A stretch of 17,283 nucleotides of DNA from Chlamydiota bacterium (GTDB lineage Bacteria; Chlamydiota; Chlamydiia; Chlamydiales; SLFE01). Where the stretch lies: positions 1 to 17,283 of the forward strand of contig JAAKFL010000017.1 of NCBI GenBank assembly GCA_011065065.1, in the 5' to 3' direction. The notes under the pieces were generated by a model, which worked only from the letters and a program-made list of their open reading frames with translations, did no database searches and had not been told where the DNA came from. A program made the position numbers and the translations under genes. This document shows positions 1-6,709 of the stretch, piece after piece; position 1 is the first letter of the stretch; every line of letters begins with the position of its first letter.

Positions 1-5
1 ATAAA

Positions 6-82
6 TCACCACAGAGGTCGCAGAGAACTCAGAGAGAATCTCATTATTTCTTTCTCTGTGTTCTCTGCGACCTCTGTGGTGA
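6..82. repeat. Imperfect 77-bp inverted repeat (long hairpin)
   Basis: Positions 6-37 pair with 51-82 with one mismatch (29/59) and one G-T pair, leaving a loop of about 13 nt. Each arm carries the phrase ccacagaggtcgcagagaa or its complement. No protein is supported here. There is no T-tract that would make it a good terminator, so I read it as a dispersed palindromic repeat of the intergenic type, though a copy elsewhere cannot be checked from this window. Confidence 0.8.
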
Positions 83-177
83 AATTATATTTTATCAACA
101 AATTTTCCAGCGGGAATTGCTGAGTCTGTGGCTCGGTGGTGAAAAAAAAGTATAAATATTGTTTAGTAAGTTCACTC

Positions 178-216
178 TTGATTGAAAACACAAAATTCCC
201 TACGATTAATGATTAT
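178..216 (+). promoter_or_regulatory. Candidate sigma-70 promoter(s) for the purine operon
   Basis: Two overlapping candidates are visible. TTGATT (178-183) is followed after 17 nt by TACGAT (201-206), and TTGAAA (182-187) is followed after 17 nt by ATTAAT (205-210). Each box matches consensus at four or five of six positions. Their place upstream of the leader hairpin and guaB fits an operon promoter. I saw no sequence resembling an E. coli PurR operator and no obvious purine or ZTP riboswitch. Confidence 0.35.
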
Positions 217-276
217 GAAACTCGATGACTTTCCGTCATACTTTCTCACAAAAGAGTTTCCTTTTTCTGCTAAGTT

Positions 277-308
277 AAAGGCCGCTGAAGCATGCTTCTG
301 CGGCCTTT
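277..308 (+). promoter_or_regulatory. GC-rich leader hairpin upstream of guaB (attenuator or terminator-like)
   Basis: AAAGGCCGC (277-285) pairs with GCGGCCTTT (300-308). Inside it the 12-nt segment 287-298 is a perfect palindrome, so the whole 32-nt element is symmetric except for a T-T mismatch (286/299). It ends in only three T residues and sits 27 nt before the guaB ATG and about 15 nt before its ribosome binding site. It could be a terminator for upstream transcription, an attenuator in the operon leader, or an operator. The sequence does not decide. Confidence 0.5.
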
Positions 309-335
309 GCCATATTAAGACTGAGAGGTGGTAAC

Positions 336-1898
336 ATGCAAATTGAAGAATTCTTCCAAAAATTTGAAGGTTATAGTCTTACCTACGACGACTTGATCTT
401 TCTTCCTGATTATGTGGACTTTGCACCCGAATCGATAAATCTCAAAACGAAAATCACGCGTGAAATTGAGATCAACACGCCTTTCGCCAGTTCTCCCATG
501 GACACCGTTACCGAGGTGGAACTCGCAATCGCCACAGCTCTCCAAGGGGGCTTAGGTTTGATTCACTACAATATGTCCCCCGAAGAACAATGGAAACAGA
601 TTAGACGAGTGAAAGGATTTAAGAGCGGATTTGGCTCGGATCCCCTCACTCTTTCTCCCAATTCAAGAATCTGGGACGTGGTTGCAGTCCGAAATGAGTA
701 CGGTTTCACCAGCATTCCCATCACGAGCGATGGAAAATCCCATGGTCAGCTTGTGGGAATGATTACCAAGTACGATTATTCCACTTTAACAGATGAAGAC
801 TTGGATAAAACCATTGCGGAACGGATGATCCCAGCAGATCGGCTCACAATCGCAACTTTTGGTGAGCTCAGCATCAACGGCACCCTCGATATTAACAAAG
901 CCAACGCAAGTTTGGTGGACAGTCGTAGCCCGGCCCTCCCGATCATTGATTCCAAAGGGTGCCTGAAGTATTTTATTACTCGTTCAGATTTGGAAAAATA
1001 CATCAGCTGTCCCCATGCTACAAGTGACCAATCCAAGCGTTTATTAGTAGGTGCAGCGGTGGAAACTTGGTTCGAAAAAGCTGAAGAACGCCTTGCCGCG
1101 ATCCACAATGACGTAGATGTCATTGTCTATGACACTTCTCAAGGATTTACATCGTATGAGCTGGATCTGGTGAAATGGACGAAACAGCACTATCCCGATC
1201 TTCAGGTGATCGGAGGTAATGTGGTGACCGCCGATGCTTGTGAAGCTTTGATTGAGGCCGGAGTTGACGGTTTGCGAATTGGTATGGGCTCTGGATCAAT
1301 TTGCACGACTCAAGAGGTTGGTGGTGTGGGTCGCGGCCAAGCGACCGCCGTCTATGAGTGTTCAAAAGTATGTCTCTCTCATGGGGTTCCTATAATTGCT
1401 GATGGAGGCATCAGAAAAAGTGCAGATATCATCAAAGCTCTATGTTTAGGAGCCAATGCTGTGATGTTGGGGTCATTGCTCGCTTGTACCAATGAAGCTC
1501 CAGGCAAAACCCATATTAAAGATGGTGTCAAAGTGAAAGAATACCGGGGAATGGGATCGATGCCAGCGATGGAGCGTGGAAGTTCTTTCCGATATGGAAT
1601 CGAACGGAGCGCACTCAGAGTCCCCGAGGGGGTCACGGGCATGGTCTCTTCTCGTGGATCCATTGCCGAGTGGATCCCCTGCATAATGCAAGGTGTTCGT
1701 CAAGGACTTCACAAACTGGGAATGAAGGGAATTGATGATATCCACAGAAAAGTGGCTCAAAATCAAATCAAGATAGAACGACGATCGGAAGGTGCTAAAC
1801 GAGAGGGTGACATTCATGGTTTGTATGCTGTTCATACAGAAGAGATGTTCACACAAACGGTGGCTGAAAACAGGCAACCACAACTGCTATACAACTGA
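336..1898 (+). CDS. guaB: IMP dehydrogenase, eukaryote-like type
   Basis: Oxidises IMP to XMP with NAD+, the committed step to GMP. The 520-residue protein has a split TIM barrel interrupted by a CBS-domain (Bateman) insert at about residues 107-230. The catalytic loop GSGSICTTQE places the nucleophile at Cys323. The flap contains the Arg419-Tyr420 dyad, followed with family spacing by EGVTG. GADAV-like phosphate-site sequence is seen at 372-376 (GANAV), preceded by ADGGIR. The C-terminal tail (about 475-506, KIERRSEGAKREGDIHGL) resembles the tail of animal IMPDH rather than the usual bacterial one. The start is supported by GAGAGGTGG at 323-331, five bases before ATG. It is the first gene of the purine operon, 6 nt before purM. 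The last dozen residues have no clear counterpart. Confidence 0.96.
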   Translation: MQIEEFFQKFEGYSLTYDDLIFLPDYVDFAPESINLKTKITREIEINTPFASSPMDTVTEVELAIATALQGGLGLIHYNMSPEEQWKQIRRVKGFKSGFGSDPLTLSPNSRIWDVVAVRNEYGFTSIPITSDGKSHGQLVGMITKYDYSTLTDEDLDKTIAERMIPADRLTIATFGELSINGTLDINKANASLVDSRSPALPIIDSKGCLKYFITRSDLEKYISCPHATSDQSKRLLVGAAVETWFEKAEERLAAIHNDVDVIVYDTSQGFTSYELDLVKWTKQHYPDLQVIGGNVVTADACEALIEAGVDGLRIGMGSGSICTTQEVGGVGRGQATAVYECSKVCLSHGVPIIADGGIRKSADIIKALCLGANAVMLGSLLACTNEAPGKTHIKDGVKVKEYRGMGSMPAMERGSSFRYGIERSALRVPEGVTGMVSSRGSIAEWIPCIMQGVRQGLHKLGMKGIDDIHRKVAQNQIKIERRSEGAKREGDIHGLYAVHTEEMFTQTVAENRQPQLLYN

Positions 1899-1904
1899 GA
1901 AATT

Positions 1905-2819
1905 ATGACGACTTATAAAGAATCCGGAGTCAACATTGATGCTGGAAATGAACTGGTAAAACGGCTAAAGGCGCTTTGTCCTGAGATCGGAGGATTCAGT
2001 GGCCTTTACCCACTGGGTGACCAGTATCTAGTTGCAGGGACCGACGGAGTGGGGACAAAACTGAAGTTGGCCTTTGAGACGAATCAACATTCAACAATTG
2101 GAATTGATCTCGTGGCGATGTGCGTGAATGATATTCTGACAAGCGGAGCCAAGCCGCTGTTTTTTCTCGATTACTATGCCACTTCCAAATTGGATGTGGA
2201 TCAAGCTGAACAAGTGCTCAAAGGAATCGTAGAGGGCTGCGAACAGGCTGAATGTGTTTTATTGGGAGGTGAAACCGCTGAAATGCCTGGGTTTTACCAA
2301 CCTGGCGAGTATGATATCTCGGGCTTTGTTGTCGGAGTTGTCGATCAGGATAAAGTGATTGATGGCTCGAAAATCGGGGCTGGCGATGCGATTCTGGGAA
2401 TTCCCTCATCGGGAGTCCACAGCAATGGGTTTTCTTTGATTCGAAAAATCTGCGATGCCTCAAAAATCCCCGAATTGTTGACTCCGACCAAAATCTATGC
2501 CAAAACGATTCGCCAACTGATTCAGAAATATTCGGTCCGTGGAATGGCGCATATTACTGGCGGAGGCATCACGGAAAATCTCCCGAGGATCTTCCCGAAT
2601 GGACTAGGGGCTCAGCTAAGATCATGGGAAGTCCCCTCTATTTTTCAATGGTTACAAAATGAAGGAAATATTCCTGAAGACGAGATGTATCGCACGTTCA
2701 ATATGGGAATTGGAATGGCGGTCATTGTGGATGCTGAACATGCCAAAGAGATCGCAAATGAATTTAATGGCTTCCATATCGGAGAAGTGGTGAAAGGAGA
2801 AGGGGTTTCATGGGACTAG
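1905..2819 (+). CDS. purM: Phosphoribosylformylglycinamidine cyclo-ligase (AIR synthetase)
   Basis: Closes FGAM to AIR with ATP, step 5 of IMP synthesis. Recognisable family blocks are DAGNELV (12-18), the ATP-binding GTDGVGTKLK (45-54), GIDLVAMCVND (66-76), FFLDYYAT (86-93), GGETAEMPG (121-129), a PSSGVHSNG block (167-175) and HITGGG (216-221), then MYRTFNMGIGM (261-271). At 304 residues it is shorter than the roughly 345 of E. coli, through compact loops and an abrupt C terminus after GEVVKGEG. It starts 6 nt after guaB with only a weak ribosome site (GAGAA), suggesting translational coupling. Its stop codon TAG (2817-2819) lies inside the large palindrome that begins at 2816, and its end overlaps purL by 10 nt. 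Confidence 0.96.
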   Translation: MTTYKESGVNIDAGNELVKRLKALCPEIGGFSGLYPLGDQYLVAGTDGVGTKLKLAFETNQHSTIGIDLVAMCVNDILTSGAKPLFFLDYYATSKLDVDQAEQVLKGIVEGCEQAECVLLGGETAEMPGFYQPGEYDISGFVVGVVDQDKVIDGSKIGAGDAILGIPSSGVHSNGFSLIRKICDASKIPELLTPTKIYAKTIRQLIQKYSVRGMAHITGGGITENLPRIFPNGLGAQLRSWEVPSIFQWLQNEGNIPEDEMYRTFNMGIGMAVIVDAEHAKEIANEFNGFHIGEVVKGEGVSWD

Positions 2820-5800
2820 TACCCTATCAATTTTCTTTTGCCAAGTGGGACTGCGTCAAAGCCCCGGGATTGAACGATCGTAAGTGGGTCCATATTGATA
2901 ATATTGATCCACTTACGATCGTTCAATCGCGGGAGCTTTCACGCGGCCCCACTTGGCAAAATAAAGTTGATAGGGTACTAGCAACAAGCGATAAACTGCA
3001 AGTTTCAAAAATCACTATTGAACGACAAGAGGATCATCCTGACCCAAAAAATGCGAAACTCGCTTCGGCCATTTGTCAGTATCTCAGATTTGATGTGACA
3101 TCTGTGAAAATTCTAAGATCCTATACGATTCATAAATCTTTGAGTCCTGACGAAATCCATGAGATCACTTGTGACCTCCTGATCGATCCCGTGATTGAAA
3201 AACCTTGCTCCGATCAGGCTTACCAAGGTTATGATTGGTGTATTGAAGTGAGTTTTAAGCCAGGTGTTACAGACAATGCAGGGAAGACGGCTCAAATTAC
3301 CATTGAAGATTATTTGGATTTACCTTTTGAAGATGATGAGTTTGTCAGCTCGTCCACCCACACTCTTTTACAAGGTTCTCTCAACAGGGAGCAAGTTCGC
3401 ATCATTGCTCAAGAAATGCTCGCGAATCCCCTGATTGAATCGATACAGATCCATCACTTGCCCTACTCTCTTCCCGGTGTCCAAATCATTGACTTGAATA
3501 TTGATGATCAAGAACTCGTTCTTATGAGCCAACGGATGCAGCTTGCGCTGAATCTAAAAGAAATGAAAACGATCCAGCAGTATTACCTAGATGCTGATGT
3601 GAGAAAAAAACGGGAAGAATTTAAACTTCCTCCCCAACCCACAGACGTAGAGCTGGAAGCTTTGGCGCAGACGTGGAGCGAGCATTGCAAACACAAGATT
3701 TTCCAAGCGAAAATCCACTACCTCGAGGATGGAGTCACCCAAACAATCGATAGCGTATTCAAGTCCTATATTATGAAGGCGACAGATGACTTGCAAGACG
3801 AATGCCCCTGGCTCGTCTCCGTCTTCAGTGATAACGCTGGGATTATTCGTTTTACAGATCATTATAATTTAGCATTTAAGGTGGAAACTCATAACAGTCC
3901 CTCGGCTTTAGATCCCTATGGCGGAGCTCTCACAGGAATTCTTGGTGTGAATCGGGATATCATGGGAGCAGGCATCGGAGCTCGTTTGGTTGCGAATACC
4001 AATATCCTCTGCTTTGCGCCCCCTAACTATGACAAACCTATTCCTGAAAGACTGCTTTCTCCCAAACGAGTTTTTGAAGGGGTCCGTTTGGGGATTGAGC
4101 ACGGAGGAAACAAGAGCGGTGTTCCGACAGTCAATGGAGCGATCATTTTTGATGACTGTTATCTAGGGAAACCACTTGTGTACTGCGGAAGCGTCGGGAT
4201 TATGCCTGCAGAAATCAACGGTCACCCCTCTCATGTAAAAGAGATCCTTCCTGGAGATATGATTGTGATTGCAGGAGGAAGGACAGGAAAGGATGGCATC
4301 CACGGAGCGACTTTTTCATCGGAGGAGCTTCATGCAGACAGTCCTTCAAGTGCCGTACAAATCGGAGATCCCTTCACTCAAAAGAAACTGCACGACTTTT
4401 TGATTGAAGCGAGAGATCTGAGTTTATACAGGACGGTGACAGATAATGGCGCCGGAGGTTTTTCTTCATCAGTGGGTGAGCTTGCTGAACTCAGCGGTGG
4501 ATGCGAAATCCATCTTGACAAAGCGCATTTAAAGCAGACAGATTGTCTTCCTTGGGAAATTTTGGTCAGCGAATCTCAAGAAAGGATGACGCTTGCTGTC
4601 TCCTCTGAAAATTATTCACAACTTTGCCAACTGGCAAAGGTTCATGAAATCGAACTTTGTCATTTGGGTACATTTACAGATAGTGGATTGTTTCACGTTC
4701 TCGACCAGGGTTCAACAGTCGCCTGTTTAGACCTCAATTTTCTTCATAACGGCCTGCCGCAACTGGAACTTGACGCCGAATGGATCACACCAACAGAAAA
4801 ACCCTTATCAATACCTCCATATGAACCTCAGAAAATCTTGCATCAACTTCTAAGCCGCTATGACATCTGCAGCAAAGAATCTGTCATTCGCCAGTATGAT
4901 CATGAGGTGCAAGGAGGAAGCACATTGAAGCCCCTTGTCGGTATTGACGACGATGGACCTAGTGACGCATCGGTCACACGGCCTCTTGAAGTGATGAATG
5001 AACAAGTGGGATTTGTTGTCGCCAATGGCATCTGTCCCCGATATAGTGTTATCGATGGCTATCACATGGCTGCCAATGCCATTGACGAAGCCTTTCGCAA
5101 TTGTGTGGCAGTGGGTGCCGACCCGTCGACGATTGCCATTCTAGATAACTTTTGTTGGCCGGATCCGATTTATGATGAACAAAAAACTCCGGATGGAAAA
5201 CTGAAGCTCGCTCATCTTGTGCGGGCAAACCAAGCGCTGTATGACCTGAGCACAATCTATAAGTCTCCGATTATCTCAGGCAAAGACAGCATGAAAAATG
5301 ATTACAAAATCGGAAAGACAAAAATCTCGATAAACCCTACACTGCTTATTTCTGCACTCGGCAAAGTTCCCGATGTGATGAAAGTGGTTTCCATGGATTT
5401 CAAGCAAACAGGAGACTTAATTTACATCCTTGGAACAACAAAAGATGAGTTGGGATGTTCGGAATTCTCAGCGCTTTTAGGTTTAAAAGGAGGTTTTGTG
5501 CCTAAAGTGGAACCACAGCAAGCGATCCAGTACTATCATGCGTTCTATAAAGCCATCGAACAGGAACTCGTCGCCTCATGTCACGACTGTTCGGAAGGTG
5601 GGTTGGCGGTTGCGTTGTCTGAATCCGCTTTTGCAGGTGGATACGGAGTTCTCATAGAACTCCAGCAAGTTCCCACAAATGAAAACTTATCCGAGACAGC
5701 ATTGCTTTTTTCCGAGTCAGCAAGTCGATTACTCATTTCAGTCGCTCCGGAACATTCAGAAAGTTTTGAGAGAATTCTCGGGCGGGCACCTTTTGCGAAA

Positions 5801-5923
5801 ATAGGAGTCGTCACAAGCGACAACAATGTGACCATCAAAGGGTTAAACGAAAACACTTTGATTCAAGAGGATATAGCGAAGCTCAAAGCTTCCTGGCAGA
5901 AAACTTTGGGAGGTGAATCATGA
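2810..5923 (+). CDS. purL: Phosphoribosylformylglycinamidine synthase, PurSL type
   Basis: Synthetase half of FGAM synthase: amidates FGAR with ATP, using ammonia from the glutaminase PurQ encoded next door. The 1037 residues read as: residues 3-57, encoded by the palindrome and unlike any known domain; two PurS-like ferredoxin-fold modules at about 63-132 and 143-215, each ending in a PxIE motif (DPVIE, NPLIE); a linker; then the synthetase with WSEHCKHK (289-296), ETHNSPSALDPYGGALTG, TDNGAGGFSS, KDSMKND and HDCSEGGLA. The E. coli enzyme is about 1295 residues with glutaminase fused; here PurL plus PurQ reach the same total. The start is ATG at 2810 with AAAGGAGAAGGGG just upstream; no convincing start codon lies between the palindrome and the PurS domain. 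It overlaps purQ by 4 nt (ATGA). Confidence 0.95.
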   Translation: MGLVPYQFSFAKWDCVKAPGLNDRKWVHIDNIDPLTIVQSRELSRGPTWQNKVDRVLATSDKLQVSKITIERQEDHPDPKNAKLASAICQYLRFDVTSVKILRSYTIHKSLSPDEIHEITCDLLIDPVIEKPCSDQAYQGYDWCIEVSFKPGVTDNAGKTAQITIEDYLDLPFEDDEFVSSSTHTLLQGSLNREQVRIIAQEMLANPLIESIQIHHLPYSLPGVQIIDLNIDDQELVLMSQRMQLALNLKEMKTIQQYYLDADVRKKREEFKLPPQPTDVELEALAQTWSEHCKHKIFQAKIHYLEDGVTQTIDSVFKSYIMKATDDLQDECPWLVSVFSDNAGIIRFTDHYNLAFKVETHNSPSALDPYGGALTGILGVNRDIMGAGIGARLVANTNILCFAPPNYDKPIPERLLSPKRVFEGVRLGIEHGGNKSGVPTVNGAIIFDDCYLGKPLVYCGSVGIMPAEINGHPSHVKEILPGDMIVIAGGRTGKDGIHGATFSSEELHADSPSSAVQIGDPFTQKKLHDFLIEARDLSLYRTVTDNGAGGFSSSVGELAELSGGCEIHLDKAHLKQTDCLPWEILVSESQERMTLAVSSENYSQLCQLAKVHEIELCHLGTFTDSGLFHVLDQGSTVACLDLNFLHNGLPQLELDAEWITPTEKPLSIPPYEPQKILHQLLSRYDICSKESVIRQYDHEVQGGSTLKPLVGIDDDGPSDASVTRPLEVMNEQVGFVVANGICPRYSVIDGYHMAANAIDEAFRNCVAVGADPSTIAILDNFCWPDPIYDEQKTPDGKLKLAHLVRANQALYDLSTIYKSPIISGKDSMKNDYKIGKTKISINPTLLISALGKVPDVMKVVSMDFKQTGDLIYILGTTKDELGCSEFSALLGLKGGFVPKVEPQQAIQYYHAFYKAIEQELVASCHDCSEGGLAVALSESAFAGGYGVLIELQQVPTNENLSETALLFSESASRLLISVAPEHSESFERILGRAPFAKIGVVTSDNNVTIKGLNENTLIQEDIAKLKASWQKTLGGES
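2816..2981. repeat. 166-bp near-perfect palindromic element across the purM/purL junction
   Basis: Pairing base by base, 2816-2896 folds back on 2900-2981 with a 3-nt loop (2897-2899). Of 81 paired positions 73 are Watson-Crick and 3 are G-T, with five mismatches (2835, 2850, 2857, 2867, 2891) and a single bulge at 2934. The terminal 15 bp (CTAGTACCCTATCAA and its complement) and an inner 19 bp (2869-2887 with 2909-2927) are perfect. The element includes the purM stop codon and is translated in the purL frame without a stop. It begins six nt after the purL ATG starts (2810). Codon constraints alone do not produce such symmetry, so I interpret it as an inserted palindromic element or a strong mRNA structure. 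Confidence 0.95.
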
Positions 5924-6699
5924 GTTGCGTCAAAGCTCTAGTGATCACAGGTTATGGAATCAATTGTGAAAAAGAGATGGCGGTGGCTTGCGAAATGGCG
6001 GGTGCAGACACCACGATCTGCCATGCTCAAAGACTGCTCAATCATCAGGTCAATTTGAATGACTACCACTTTTTATGTCTTCCGGGAGGCTTTGCCTTTG
6101 GAGATGAACTGGGCGCTGCTAAGGTTCTTGCCAACAGAATTTCCAGGCGAGAATCTCTGATTCAAGACCTTAAAGACTTTGTAGCTGAGGGAAAATGTAT
6201 TCTCGGTGTTTGCAACGGATTCCAGCTATTGGTGAAGTTGGGACTGCTCCCCAACTCCGATAAAGAACAACGGATCTCGCTCACCTACAATGATCACGCC
6301 CGCTTTGACAACCGTTGGATTGGTCACCGTGTCCACTCTTCCCATTGCATTTTCACTCAAGGACTCGATCATTTACACCTTCCCATTCGACATGGAGAAG
6401 GTAAATTTGTCGTGAAAGACAAAAAATTTGTGGATGAATTGATCAGTGCCGATCAAGTGGTGTTTCGTTATCATCCCAACAACCCCAATGGATCTGAAGA
6501 ACATATCGCCGGCATCTGCGATTCAACAGGACGAATCTTGGGAATGATGGCCCATCCTGAAGCTGCTCTATACTTTACGAATCATCCCGATTGGTTAAGA
6601 CGAAAAGAACAGTCTAAAAGAGAGAAAACTCCCCTCCCAGAATACGGCGAGGGCTACATGTTATTCAAAAATGCAATTGATTATTTAAACTCGAGTTAA
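5920..6699 (+). CDS. purQ: FGAM synthase glutaminase subunit
   Basis: Class I glutamine amidotransferase that hydrolyses glutamine and delivers ammonia to PurL. The triad is visible as Cys98 (LGVCNGFQLL), His212 and Glu214 (AHPEA). LPGGFAFGDELGA at 54-66 is the usual oxyanion-loop region of PurQ. The 259 residues are somewhat longer than the Bacillus-type PurQ and match the C-terminal domain of the fused E. coli enzyme. The start ATG overlaps the purL stop in ATGA and is preceded by GGGAGGTGA (5908-5916), which fixes the start and implies coupled, roughly equimolar translation with PurL. It lies 10 nt before purH. Confidence 0.95.
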   Translation: MSCVKALVITGYGINCEKEMAVACEMAGADTTICHAQRLLNHQVNLNDYHFLCLPGGFAFGDELGAAKVLANRISRRESLIQDLKDFVAEGKCILGVCNGFQLLVKLGLLPNSDKEQRISLTYNDHARFDNRWIGHRVHSSHCIFTQGLDHLHLPIRHGEGKFVVKDKKFVDELISADQVVFRYHPNNPNGSEEHIAGICDSTGRILGMMAHPEAALYFTNHPDWLRRKEQSKREKTPLPEYGEGYMLFKNAIDYLNSS

Positions 6700-6709
6700 A
6701 GAGGACCCA

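Noticed and set aside
6..82. CRISPR array
   Set aside because: There is a single inverted repeat, not regularly spaced direct repeats with unique spacers; the same applies to 14731-14767 and 16078-16285.
6..191. 61-residue minus-strand open frame at the left edge
   Set aside because: It runs toward the hairpin repeat and into low-complexity AT-rich sequence with no coding character.
100..335. Purine, PRPP or ZTP riboswitch in the guaB leader
   Set aside because: I could not find the conserved cores of these classes; only the simple hairpin at 277-308 is present.
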